Positions 42,603-51,686 of a DNA stretch of 64,000 bases are shown piece by piece. The translations under genes were made by a program, and so were the position numbers. The notes beneath the pieces are model-generated. The model worked only from the letters and a program-made list of their open reading frames with translations, was not told the origin of the DNA and did no database searches. The DNA is from Lewinella sp. LCG006 (GTDB lineage: Bacteria; Bacteroidota; Bacteroidia; Chitinophagales; Saprospiraceae): NCBI RefSeq assembly GCF_040784935.1, contig NZ_CP160680.1, positions 2,161,501-2,225,500 on the forward strand, in the 5' to 3' direction. Position 1 is the first letter of the stretch; each line of letters starts with the position of its first letter.

Positions 42603-45359
42603 ATGATATCAGGAAAACGCTCAAAAGTTATGTTCATACTACTTAGACACCTTCTTGCCTTCAGTTTGTTTGTTTTCATTATTCCACTTGGGCAAGCACA
42701 ACAATTGCTCCGCCAGGAAGTCAGCATTGATTTGGAAGCTGCTACCGCTGAAGAAGTTTTGACCCAACTGGCAGAACGGTATCAGCTACGCTTTCATTAT
42801 TCAGCGCTTGATCTGCCAAGCCAGCGTAGTCATTTCAACTATCAGCAAGTGCCCCTTACCAGTGTCTTGGAAGCCTTGTTGGCACCTTCTCCACTGGGCT
42901 TTTTTGTTTATCGCGATCAATCAATCGTTATTGCAAACCAAGAAAAAATCGCGGAACTTATTGCTTATCGGGAGCAGTTTTACCAGGCCCTCGACGGGCA
43001 ATTGCAAAGAGGCACCTCTCCCCAGGACATCATCACCATTGGTGCAGACCAACCCAGTGCAGCCGGTGCAAATGCCAAGATAATTGGGCGGCTGGCCGAC
43101 GCCAATACCGGGGAGCCCATCATCGGAGCGACCATCTTTTGGCCCGAACTCAAAAACGGTACCGTTAGTGATAGCCGCGGATTGTGGGAAATGAATATCC
43201 CTTCGGGTAATCAATACGAACTGCAAATTCAATACATCGGCTATGGCAGCTTTAGCCGCCAGTTTAAAATCATTGGCGAAGGTTTTCTGGACATTAAATT
43301 ACTGCCAGAAGCAACCGACCTTGCGACCATCATCGTACTGGCCGAAGCGCAGGACGACAACGTGAGCAATACCCAGGCAGGGTTGAGCACTTTCTCGGTG
43401 CGCAGTATTAAGGACCTGCCGACCTTGTTGGGAGAAGCGGATGTGGTGCGCAGTGTGCTTACCACTGCTGGCGTCAACTCCATTGGCGAAGGTTCTTCAG
43501 GCTTCAATGTCCGAGGCGGAGCAGTCGATCAAAACCTGATCCTTCAAGGAGGCAGCATCCTCTTCAATGCTTCGCACGCGCTGGGGTTTTATTCCACCAT
43601 CAATCCTGAGATTATTCAAGAAGTAGCGCTTTACAAAAGCATTCTGCCGGCGGAGTACGGCGGTCGACTTTCTTCTGTGCTCCAGGTAGATTTGCGGCGA
43701 GGGAAACAGCAAGGCTTACGCATAGCCGGAGGCTTGGGCCCCGTAACGGCAAAACTGAGTGCAGAGGGTCCGTTTGCGGAAGGTAAAGGAACTTTCCTGC
43801 TTGGCTTACGCGGTGCTTCGGCTGATTGGATACTGCGTCAGATCGATGATATCGCCATTAGTAAAAGCCAGGCTGCGTTTTTTGATGGCAACCTGTTGGT
43901 ACATTACGACCTTACGGAAAAAGACCAACTCCGAGGAAGCCTTTACCACGCAAGCGACGACTTTTCTTACAACCAGGAATTTGGGTTTAATTACAAAACA
44001 GCATCCGCAGAAATCAATTACACGCGCCAAATTCGGGAAGAACTTTCTTCTGAATTGACCTTGGTTGCCAATCAACTTCGCAGCTCCCGCACCGATCTGG
44101 CAGGGCCGGGCAGTGGGGCTTTGCTCACCGGCATCACTTATTACAAGCTCAAGGAAGTTATTCGTCACCAGGAAGAAGACTGGAGCTGGTTAGCAGGCAT
44201 TGAGACGATTTTATACCAAGTTCCAGGTCAGGAACAAAGGCCCCAAGGGCCGACCTCCACGCTGCCCAACCTCAAGCTGGAAAATGAAAAAGGCTGGGAG
44301 TCGGCCCTCTTTGGCGAGATCAATTGGGAGCCCTGGGAACAATTTTCCGTCAAGGCAGGGCTTCGTATCAACGACTATCAATACCTCGGCGGTCGTACCC
44401 TCCTCGACTACGGACCGGATGGCACTTACGAGCTGTCAAACGTCGTCGACACCCTGGAATATGCTGCTGGCGAAACCATCCAATCTTATTTTACGATAGA
44501 GCCCAGGCTTTCGCTTCGTTACCAGCTATCCCCCCAACAATCAGTGCGTGCCGGCTACAGCCGGACTTCTCAGTTTGTCAACCAAGTCTTCAATACCGAC
44601 ACACCTACGCCACAAAGCCAGTTTCAGTTGAGCACGCCCTACATCAAGCCTTTCCTGGCGCACAATTTCTCCCTGGGATACTTCCGCAATTTTCGCAAAA
44701 ATCGGTGGGAAAGCTCCGTGGAAGGCTTCTACCGGGCCATTGATCAGTTGTGGGATTATCGGGATTTTGCCATCCTCAACCTCAATCCTCATCTGGAAAC
44801 AGAGCTACTGGAAGGGCAAGGAAGAGCCTATGGCCTGGAAGCTACCCTCAAGGGAAGGAGCCTGCGTTTCGACGGGCAGTTGAGTTACACCTGGTCGCGC
44901 ACCGAACGACAAATCGCTGGCATCAATCAAAACCGTTGGTACCCTAGCAATTTTGATCAGCCTCACAACCTGAACCTCAGTTTCAAATACCGTATCGATG
45001 AGCGCCAATCCCTCAGCACCAACTTCACCTTCGCAAGTGGGCGCCCCACCACGGCTCCTATAGTAAGTTACACCAATGGCAATACCATCGTGGTACCGAT
45101 CTATACCGAACGCAATCAACTAAGGATTCCTGATTATCATCGCCTGGATCTTTCTTACAACATAGGAATGAATAAAAACAAACAGAAAGGCTTCAAGACC
45201 AGCTGGGATTTTACGCTGTATAATGTCTACGGCAGGAAAAATCCTTTCTCCGTTTTTTATACCCAGCGGGTTAATCAACGACGAGACTTTGTAGCTAATC
45301 GACTGGCTATTTTAGGGACGGTATTTCCTTCCGTGAGCTTCAACTTTGAGTTTTTGTGA
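42603..45359 (+). CDS. TonB-dependent receptor with STN and carboxypeptidase-like domains
   Basis: 918 residues from ATG 42603; ATG 42630 gives an equally good signal peptide (MFILLRHLLAFSLFVFIIPLGQA). An STN (secretin/TonB N-terminal) domain follows at ~45-115 ('VSIDLEAATAEEVLTQLAERYQLRFHYS', 'PLTSVLEALL'). A carboxypeptidase-D-like domain lies at ~165-245 ('IIGRLADANTGEPIIGATIFWPELKNGTVSDSRG'). The plug domain has 'LLGEADVVRSVLTTAGVNSIGEGSSGFNVRGGAVDQNLILQGG'. A long barrel ends in 'PSVSFNFEFL'. An STN domain usually means signalling to an anti-sigma factor, but no such partner is adjacent. The next two genes form an operon with it. Confidence 0.93.
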   Translation: MISGKRSKVMFILLRHLLAFSLFVFIIPLGQAQQLLRQEVSIDLEAATAEEVLTQLAERYQLRFHYSALDLPSQRSHFNYQQVPLTSVLEALLAPSPLGFFVYRDQSIVIANQEKIAELIAYREQFYQALDGQLQRGTSPQDIITIGADQPSAAGANAKIIGRLADANTGEPIIGATIFWPELKNGTVSDSRGLWEMNIPSGNQYELQIQYIGYGSFSRQFKIIGEGFLDIKLLPEATDLATIIVLAEAQDDNVSNTQAGLSTFSVRSIKDLPTLLGEADVVRSVLTTAGVNSIGEGSSGFNVRGGAVDQNLILQGGSILFNASHALGFYSTINPEIIQEVALYKSILPAEYGGRLSSVLQVDLRRGKQQGLRIAGGLGPVTAKLSAEGPFAEGKGTFLLGLRGASADWILRQIDDIAISKSQAAFFDGNLLVHYDLTEKDQLRGSLYHASDDFSYNQEFGFNYKTASAEINYTRQIREELSSELTLVANQLRSSRTDLAGPGSGALLTGITYYKLKEVIRHQEEDWSWLAGIETILYQVPGQEQRPQGPTSTLPNLKLENEKGWESALFGEINWEPWEQFSVKAGLRINDYQYLGGRTLLDYGPDGTYELSNVVDTLEYAAGETIQSYFTIEPRLSLRYQLSPQQSVRAGYSRTSQFVNQVFNTDTPTPQSQFQLSTPYIKPFLAHNFSLGYFRNFRKNRWESSVEGFYRAIDQLWDYRDFAILNLNPHLETELLEGQGRAYGLEATLKGRSLRFDGQLSYTWSRTERQIAGINQNRWYPSNFDQPHNLNLSFKYRIDERQSLSTNFTFASGRPTTAPIVSYTNGNTIVVPIYTERNQLRIPDYHRLDLSYNIGMNKNKQKGFKTSWDFTLYNVYGRKNPFSVFYTQRVNQRRDFVANRLAILGTVFPSVSFNFEFL

Positions 45360-45449
45360 TTTTTTTGAACCAGATGAGGCATAGGCGGATCTACCGACGT
45401 AGGCACAGCCAACGCCGAACGGGGATTTTTTTACGTAGTAAACGAGGAT

Positions 45450-46502
45450 ATGAATAGATTACTTTATGGTCTGATTTTGATGATGCTCCTCATCGCGTCA
45501 GCTTGTCTGGATGAGATAGCAATAGAAAACGCAGACCGACCAGAAGACGGTTATGTGGTACAGGCTAAATTGATTAGCGGCAACCCCTCTTACGTGGAAG
45601 TAAAAGTAGAGCAGCTTTTCTTTTACACCAGCAACATCAACCGACCAGTAAATGATGCGCTGGTAAGCCTGGTAAAGAAAACCGGAGAACGTTTCGAGTT
45701 TCAGGAAGTGCCCTTAGATGGTATTTATAGTGCCTACCTTGAGCAGGCAGATTTCCCCGTGGAGGTGGGCCAATCCTACCGAATAGAAGTGGAAATCACC
45801 CCTGAGATCAAATTACAATCCGATTGGGATCAAATCTTTGCCACTCCGAAAGCAGACAACATCAGCTGGGATTTTACTGAAATCGAGACGGTTTCTACTG
45901 ATGGATTGCTTAGCCGTAGTTCGGGTATTCAATTTAGTATTACGACGCCCATCATTACAGCCACGGAAAAGGCCCGCTTGCGCTGGGAATTCATAGATGC
46001 TTATCGGGTGACGGATGATCTGAATTTCACCTGCTACATTGAGAATTCCTATCAAAACAACCGTCTCTTTTTATTGGACGGCAATACCGTTGGGCCGGAC
46101 ACCATTACGAACTACCCCTTGTTCAGTGACCAACTGGGCATCCGTCATATTGATGGGTATTACCTCAGTGTTTTTCAGCAGGCTTTGAGTCCAGAGGCCT
46201 TTACCTACTGGGAACAAGTATCGGCTTTACTCGAACGCGAGGGTACGGTATTTGACAATCCGGCGGGGGCCATCAACACCAACATCCGCAATCTGGCGGA
46301 TAGCACCCAACTTGTTTACGGGTTCTTCTCCGCTTATACGCAAGATACCTTACGGCGCTTTTTATCGCGAGAAGAGATGGGCAATCTGGATTTTTACTGT
46401 CCACGCCCACCTACCAACCAGGTTCCACCACCGATTACGGTCTGTGATGGCTGCATCGATGCGCTGGGGGCTTCTTACAACAAACCCTACTACTGGCAAT
46501 GA
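45450..46502 (+). CDS. DUF4249 family lipoprotein
   Basis: 350 residues with a lipoprotein signal peptide (lipobox IASA-C, Cys near residue 19). The family pattern 'VVQAKLISGNPSYVEVKV..LFFYTS.......VNDALVSLV.K.GERFEF' opens the mature protein, and the C-terminal region has 'NPAGAINTNIRNLADSTQLVYGFFSAYTQDTLRRFLSREE'. DUF4249 proteins are regular partners of STN-type TonB receptors and are thought to be surface lipoproteins that help capture a ligand; no ligand is established. Its last four bases (ATGA) overlap the next gene. Confidence 0.85.
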   Translation: MNRLLYGLILMMLLIASACLDEIAIENADRPEDGYVVQAKLISGNPSYVEVKVEQLFFYTSNINRPVNDALVSLVKKTGERFEFQEVPLDGIYSAYLEQADFPVEVGQSYRIEVEITPEIKLQSDWDQIFATPKADNISWDFTEIETVSTDGLLSRSSGIQFSITTPIITATEKARLRWEFIDAYRVTDDLNFTCYIENSYQNNRLFLLDGNTVGPDTITNYPLFSDQLGIRHIDGYYLSVFQQALSPEAFTYWEQVSALLEREGTVFDNPAGAINTNIRNLADSTQLVYGFFSAYTQDTLRRFLSREEMGNLDFYCPRPPTNQVPPPITVCDGCIDALGASYNKPYYWQ

Positions 46503-47791
46503 AAAAAATATTCCTACTGTTTTTAAGCTGTTCTTTACTTGGAGGAATTGTCTTTGCGCAAGCTAGTCGCTCGCTCCAAAGTAGTTGGCTGCATCTGGAT
46601 AAACCCTTTTACGTAACTGAAGACGCGGTGGGGTTTCAGCTCTATGTAGCGCCGGAATTCACCCAGGAAAGCATCGTCATTCAGTCTATTCTATTTGATG
46701 CCACGGGGGAACCACAGCTTTACGCCTACTGGTCTAATCAGCGAAAAAGTACTGTCCCTGGAAAAATCTTCCTGCCAGCCGACTTACCTACCGGATGGTA
46801 TTACCTTTCTTTTATCGTCTGGGATCGCGAACGCCAAACTGAGCGGGTTTTGCTACAGGCACCTTTAGCGATTTATAATGATCAGGAAACCATCGTTCCA
46901 GAGATGGTGAGCCAGCAGGAACCGAGTCGGCAAGCGGCTCCGGTGGTCATTCCTGAAAAAGAATTGACCATTAGCCTTGCGAAGCTACCGGAAACCATTC
47001 TTCCTGGAGAGGAAATCAATTTTGAAGTGCAAGTCACAGATCGCCGTAACCGTCCCGTAAGCGCGGAGGTTTCCATAAGCGTTACTGACTGGGGCCTCAT
47101 GGGTGCATCCATGGCGATGGGTATGGATAATTTGCAAGAGGGGGATTCTTTGCGCGTCATTACGCCCGCCAACCTTATCGGCACTACTTTTTGGCAGGGG
47201 ATTCATCTAGAGGAAAATGGTAGCCCTGCGCCCTCGCAAAAGCTGTTTGCCATGATCGCTGATCGGGAACAAATACTCCAGACCGACGCCAGAGGACGAT
47301 TTGTTTGGCAGCAGCCGATTACTGCGAATCTTTCCGCACTTGGTTTCGCCAAGCAAAACGATGAACCTACCTTGGTACGCTTTCAGCCTGCACCAGGACG
47401 ACTGGCACTGGGAGAGCTATTCTATACACCAGCATCTTTTCGCTACCTGGAAATCAACCGTCAGCGAAAGCTTGTTGAAAATTTGCGTGGGGAAAACATT
47501 GCTTTTGTCCCGGATCCTTACCAAAACGATGTCAAGCCTATTAGCGGGCCTTACCAATTAGCGGGCGTCAACCCTGCGCGGGAATTAAATTGGGCTTATG
47601 CCGCTACCAAGACTACCTTACCCGCCAGAACGACCCTCTTCTGGGCAACGGGCCTTGAAACGAGCTCCGCTGGTGGGCTTGCCATAAAATATGCCCATCC
47701 TCCGGAGGCAACGACTTATCGGATTGATGTGGTGGCCCAGGATGCCGAAGGGCGGCGTGGGCGCACGACGGTTTATTATCGGGTGAGGTAA
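46499..47791 (+). CDS. MG2-like macroglobulin-type secreted protein
   Basis: 430 residues, signal peptide (MKKIFLLFLSCSLLGGIVFAQA). The mature region begins 'SSWLHLDKPFYVTEDAVGFQLYV' and continues 'LPTGWYYLSFIVWDRERQTERVL', as in the MG2 domain of alpha-2-macroglobulin-type proteins that accompany TonB receptors in Bacteroidota. 'VSISVTDWGLMG' and later segments resemble the next macroglobulin domain. The bait region, thioester and complement-type modules of full-length macroglobulins are absent. Four-base overlap with the DUF4249 gene implies co-translation. The stop codon is directly followed by a palindromic element. Confidence 0.75.
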   Translation: MKKIFLLFLSCSLLGGIVFAQASRSLQSSWLHLDKPFYVTEDAVGFQLYVAPEFTQESIVIQSILFDATGEPQLYAYWSNQRKSTVPGKIFLPADLPTGWYYLSFIVWDRERQTERVLLQAPLAIYNDQETIVPEMVSQQEPSRQAAPVVIPEKELTISLAKLPETILPGEEINFEVQVTDRRNRPVSAEVSISVTDWGLMGASMAMGMDNLQEGDSLRVITPANLIGTTFWQGIHLEENGSPAPSQKLFAMIADREQILQTDARGRFVWQQPITANLSALGFAKQNDEPTLVRFQPAPGRLALGELFYTPASFRYLEINRQRKLVENLRGENIAFVPDPYQNDVKPISGPYQLAGVNPARELNWAYAATKTTLPARTTLFWATGLETSSAGGLAIKYAHPPEATTYRIDVVAQDAEGRRGRTTVYYRVR

Positions 47792-47953
47792 TAGAGTTGT
47801 TCTGCTGGGACAAGTTTTGCTGCAAGCGGAAAATTTCATCCTGAACTTCGTTAGATTTTTCGCCGAATTGCCCGCATTCGGCTGCAAAATCTGCCTCGTT
47901 CAGAATGAAATTTTATCGCTTTCGCTAAAACAGCCCCCAGCAGAACAACTCTA
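47792..47953. repeat. 162-bp palindromic element with TAGAGTTGTTC ends
   Basis: Perfect 18-bp inverted ends TAGAGTTGTTCTGCTGGG (47792-47809 and 47936-47953). Inner pairs include AAAATTTCATCCTGAAC with GTTCAGAATGAAATTTT (one mismatch) and 'AGATTTTTCGCCGAA' with 'TTCGGCTGCAAAATCT'. The element can therefore fold almost end to end. It begins at the base after the stop of the upstream gene and ends six bases before the stop of the convergent small gene, filling the whole gap and probably serving as a terminator for both. Confidence 0.88.
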
Positions 47954-47958
47954 AGAAA

Positions 47959-48126
47959 TTAATCCACTTCTTCATAATCAATATACTCGTCATCAAAACT
48001 AGTCTGTTTGGGCTCATCTTTACGCGCTTGGTGATTGGTATTATTGCCTTGATCAATGACTGGCGGCGCAATAAAAAAGCGGTATACGAAATATACTAAC
48101 AGCCCGGTGAGAATGAATTTTATCAT
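47959..48126 (-). CDS. 55-residue single-pass membrane protein, DUF4834-like
   Basis: ATG at 48126, TAA at 47959-47961. The peptide begins MIKFILTGLLVYFVYRFFIAPPV, one membrane helix, and continues with a polar acidic tail ending DDEYIDYEEVD. A short membrane protein with this opening and an acidic tyrosine-containing tail is conserved in Bacteroidota, as far as I recall (DUF4834-like), though the present one is shorter. The gene is too short for common ORF cut-offs. It is transcribed divergently from the DUF2723 gene. Confidence 0.7.
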   Translation of the reverse strand: MIKFILTGLLVYFVYRFFIAPPVIDQGNNTNHQARKDEPKQTSFDDEYIDYEEVD

Positions 48127-48289
48127 GATTAGAGGGGTACTATTTAGCTAAGAGATGCTACACTGGCATTTAAACAAGTTGTAATAAAGCAAAGTTACGA
48201 ATTTGTGATGAACGAAATTTTAACATCTCATTCGCTTGTAATAATTTATTAGCTTTGTGGTTTGTTTTAAAAAGAACTCATTTCGCTAT

Positions 48290-51200
48290 ATGAAAGGTCT
48301 TCATCGCCTGACAGGTTGGTTGGTTTTTGCCATCGCAGCGCTCGTCTACCTCTATTCCGCCGAACGTACCGGAAGCTTGTGGGATTGTGGAGAATTTATT
48401 CTCGGAGCTTACAAGCTACAAGTTGTTCACCCTCCTGGCGCTCCGCTCTTCGTTTTAGTAGGTCGCCTCTTTACCTGGGTGGCTGAACTCGTCAGTGACG
48501 ATCCAGCAAATATTGCTTTTGCCGTCAACATTATGTCGGGGATATGTACTGCTTTTGCAGCAGCATTTATCGCCTGGGTCACCATCATCATGGGACGCCT
48601 ATCATTGGTGGGTCGTGGTGGCGAAACCAGTCGTGGTCAAGACTTCGCTTTAGCGGGAGGTGGCTTAGCTGCTGGCTTGGCTACTGCATTTGCTACCTCT
48701 ATCTGGTTTTCGGCCGTAGAGGGCGAGGTCTACGCGATGTCTACCATGTTCACCGCGATGACTTTGTGGTCAACGGTCAAGTGGTACTCCCTACCTGACG
48801 AACCAGAAAGTGATCGTTGGCTCATCTTCACGGTTTATGCTGCGGGGCTTTCCATCGGTGTTCACTTGTTGAGTATGCTGACTTTCCCGGCGCTTGCGCT
48901 TTTCTACTACTTCAAGAAATACGAGAAGCACAATCTCTTGGGCATGGCACTCGCCGCAGGCGGTGGTGTTGCAGCGATTGTGGTGATTCAAAAACTCATC
49001 ATCGTCGGGATTCCTGCGCTATGGACCTGGATGGAACTCGTTATGGTCAATGGCCTTGGACTTCCACCTCAGACCGGGATCGTTCCTACCTTACTGATTA
49101 CAGTGGGGCTTATCGCGCTGGGGCTTCGCTTTGCTCACCAACGCCAGAATGCTTTGCTTCAGCAAATTTTTGTGGCCCTCACTTTGGTGGTCATTGGCTT
49201 CTCTACGATTGGTGTGGTCGTTATTCGTGCCAATGCTGCACCGCCCGTCAACATGAACAATCCAAGTGATGCGATGCGCTTGCTTCCCTACCTCAACCGG
49301 GAACAATACGGTGAACGGCCATTGCTCTACGGACCCGATTTTGATGCCGACGTGCAGAGCACCGACGTCACCGATCGCTATGGTTTGGTGGGAGATGAAT
49401 ACAAAATCACCGATTACAAAATCAGTGTCAATTACGCTAATCGCGACAAACGCTTCTTCCCACGTATGACGGATGGCTCTCTAGGGCGCCCTCGTTTGTA
49501 CAAGCAGTGGATGGGCCTCGACCCGGATAAAGCACTGCCCAAAGGGCGGCCAAACATGGGAGACAATATCGCCTTCTTCGTACGCTACCAAATCGGATGG
49601 ATGTACTGGCGTTATTTCATGTGGAATTTCTCAGGCCGCCAAAATGGCCAGCAAGGTTTCTACGATTGGGACGAAAGTTCGGGTAACTGGATTACCGGTA
49701 TCAACTTCCTCGACGAGGCTCGTCTCGGTGACCTTTCTGCCCTTCCTGAGCGAATGGCCAACGATCCTTCGCGGAACGTTTACTATATGCTGCCTTTCTT
49801 GTTTGGTTTGCTTGGCCTGTTTTGGCATTCCTCCAAACGACCCAATGATTTTATTGGCTTATTGGCCCTCTTTATTATCACGGGTATTGGTATTATCGTT
49901 TATTCCAATCAGCCTCCGAACGAGCCGCGCGAACGCGATTATGTACTTGCGGGTTCGATCTTTACCTTCTGTATTTGGATAGGATTGGCCGTGCCAGCCT
50001 TGTACCAAATCATGGCAGAACGCCTGGGAACCAGTAAAATGGTAAGTGCAGTGGGTGCCAGCTTGGTGGTTTTGGTGGCTCCTTTACTGATGGGCTTCCA
50101 AAATTTCGATGACCATAGCCGTGCAGAACATACCGCTGCGCGCGATTATGCTAGCAACTTCCTCAACTCGGTAGAAAAAGATGCCATCATCTTCACCTAT
50201 GGCGATAACGATACCTACCCCTTGTGGTACGCGCAGGAAGTAGAAGGGATTCGTACCGATGTGCGGGTGGTGAACCTTAGCTTGATTGCGGTCGATTGGT
50301 ACATCAACTTACTCAACCGTAAAGTCAATGATTCTCCACCAGTAAAAATGAGCATTCCAGCGGAACAAATCCGTGGGAAACTGCGCAACCAGGTCTTCTA
50401 CTACAACCCCTCGGGCCAAGATCGCCCGATGCAGTTGCTGGATTTCGTGAAATTCATTGGTGAAGATCATCCCTTACAGAGTGGTAGCGGCAGGGTCATT
50501 GAAGCCCATTATCCCACCAAAAACGTATTAATACCTGTTGACAAAGAGGCTGTTTTACGTAATGGAGTCGTGGGTATTGAGGATACGGCCAATATAGTGA
50601 GCGCTATCCCTGTACAAGTAAGCGAGTCTCAGCTCCTGAAAGATGATATTGCTATTCTCGACATCCTTGCTTCTAACCTTTGGGAACGTCCCATCTATTT
50701 TGCGGTAACCGCACGGATAGAGAAACTCTTCGGAATGCAAGATTATATGCAACTCGAAGGTCTGGCACTCCGCATTGTTCCCGTTAAGTCACGCAGTGAA
50801 AACAACATCTACGGATTGCTCGGTAGTGGCCGCGTAAACACCGATGCTTTGTATGAAAATGTAACCACAAAATGGAAGTGGGGTAATTTCGACAAAGAAG
50901 ACACTTACGTCAACCACAGCTATGGCCCTAGTATCCAGAGTATGCAATTTGCTATTCAGCGTGGTGCTCAGGCATTGCTCAACCAAGGGAATAAGGAGAA
51001 AGCCATCAGCTTGGTAGACCAATATTTCGATGCTTTCCCGAACATGAACTTCGAATACGGAATTCATTCTGCCTACATGATTGGCATTTACTCCCAGGCC
51101 GGAGCCTACGATAAAGCCAAGCCACAAATGAAAATTTTGGCCCGCAATATCGAAGAACGTATCAATTACTACATGACCCTGCCGGATGACATCCTCCAGC

Positions 51201-51385
51201 TTAGCTACGGTACGGACTTCCAAGCGGCAATGGCTGTAGCAGAACGCTTGGTAGCTTACGCTCAAAGAGGCGGTGATACGGAATTCCAAAATGAACTGAT
51301 GGCCGTGTTTGGTGAATTTGTTCGCCCTCCTCAGCCGTCACCAGAGTTGCCCGGTGAGCTTGCCGCACCTCCTCCTGGTGAGTAA
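48290..51385 (+). CDS. DUF2723 family membrane glycosyltransferase-like protein
   Basis: 1,031 residues from the ATG at 48290; a GTG 11 codons upstream is in frame but precedes a less suitable N-terminus. The first ~90 residues are the DUF2723 signature 'YLYSAERTGSLWDCGEFILGAYKLQVVHPPGAPLFVLVGR', with the acidic-Cys pair and 'HPPG' motif in the first periplasmic loop. It has at least 11 membrane helices up to residue ~620. A ~400-residue periplasmic part follows ('IFTYGDNDTYPLWYAQEVEGIRTDVRVVNLSLI'). The family is related to protein O-mannosyltransferases and contains enzymes proposed to start protein O-glycosylation in Bacteroidota. A role in modifying the many secreted proteins here is plausible but inferred. 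Confidence 0.88.
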   Translation: MKGLHRLTGWLVFAIAALVYLYSAERTGSLWDCGEFILGAYKLQVVHPPGAPLFVLVGRLFTWVAELVSDDPANIAFAVNIMSGICTAFAAAFIAWVTIIMGRLSLVGRGGETSRGQDFALAGGGLAAGLATAFATSIWFSAVEGEVYAMSTMFTAMTLWSTVKWYSLPDEPESDRWLIFTVYAAGLSIGVHLLSMLTFPALALFYYFKKYEKHNLLGMALAAGGGVAAIVVIQKLIIVGIPALWTWMELVMVNGLGLPPQTGIVPTLLITVGLIALGLRFAHQRQNALLQQIFVALTLVVIGFSTIGVVVIRANAAPPVNMNNPSDAMRLLPYLNREQYGERPLLYGPDFDADVQSTDVTDRYGLVGDEYKITDYKISVNYANRDKRFFPRMTDGSLGRPRLYKQWMGLDPDKALPKGRPNMGDNIAFFVRYQIGWMYWRYFMWNFSGRQNGQQGFYDWDESSGNWITGINFLDEARLGDLSALPERMANDPSRNVYYMLPFLFGLLGLFWHSSKRPNDFIGLLALFIITGIGIIVYSNQPPNEPRERDYVLAGSIFTFCIWIGLAVPALYQIMAERLGTSKMVSAVGASLVVLVAPLLMGFQNFDDHSRAEHTAARDYASNFLNSVEKDAIIFTYGDNDTYPLWYAQEVEGIRTDVRVVNLSLIAVDWYINLLNRKVNDSPPVKMSIPAEQIRGKLRNQVFYYNPSGQDRPMQLLDFVKFIGEDHPLQSGSGRVIEAHYPTKNVLIPVDKEAVLRNGVVGIEDTANIVSAIPVQVSESQLLKDDIAILDILASNLWERPIYFAVTARIEKLFGMQDYMQLEGLALRIVPVKSRSENNIYGLLGSGRVNTDALYENVTTKWKWGNFDKEDTYVNHSYGPSIQSMQFAIQRGAQALLNQGNKEKAISLVDQYFDAFPNMNFEYGIHSAYMIGIYSQAGAYDKAKPQMKILARNIEERINYYMTLPDDILQLSYGTDFQAAMAVAERLVAYAQRGGDTEFQNELMAVFGEFVRPPQPSPELPGELAAPPPGE

Positions 51386-51430
51386 TCAAAAATCAATTAT
51401 CGGGTGGAGAACGATCCGATAGGGTTGTAA

Positions 51431-51473
51431 AAAAGAGAGAGAAGTTGGTAATGACCAGCTTCTCTCTTTTTTT
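51431..51473. terminator. Rho-independent terminator of the DUF2723 gene
   Basis: A-rich leader, then GAGAGAGAAGTTGGT paired with ACCAGCTTCTCTC over 12-13 bp around a 4-base loop, then seven T. It lies 45 bp after the stop. Confidence 0.9.
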
Positions 51474-51509
51474 CAGGGCAGATACACCAAAAAATAACCG
51501 TCTAATAAA

Positions 51510-51605
51510 CAGGATAGAACGCAGATCTAACGGATAAAACGGGATTAAAACAGATTTAAAAGCCGTGTAAATCCGTCAAATCCGTTGGATCCGTGGCCTA
51601 TCCTG
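51510..51605. repeat. 96-bp imperfect palindrome of GGATTTAAC-type repeats
   Basis: The left arm begins CAGGATAGAACGCAGATC and the right arm ends GATCCGTGGCCTATCCTG. The two pair over roughly 42 bp with several mismatches, around a short A/T loop near 51552-51561. One arm is also found at 7751-7805. It stands between the DUF2723 terminator and the epimerase gene. Confidence 0.75.
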
Positions 51606-51686
51606 CTTCTAGCGTTTTTTTTGCGTGACTAAAATCGTCACATCATTTCAGCTCGCCTACCGTGCAGCGTAAATCTCACGCCCTCC

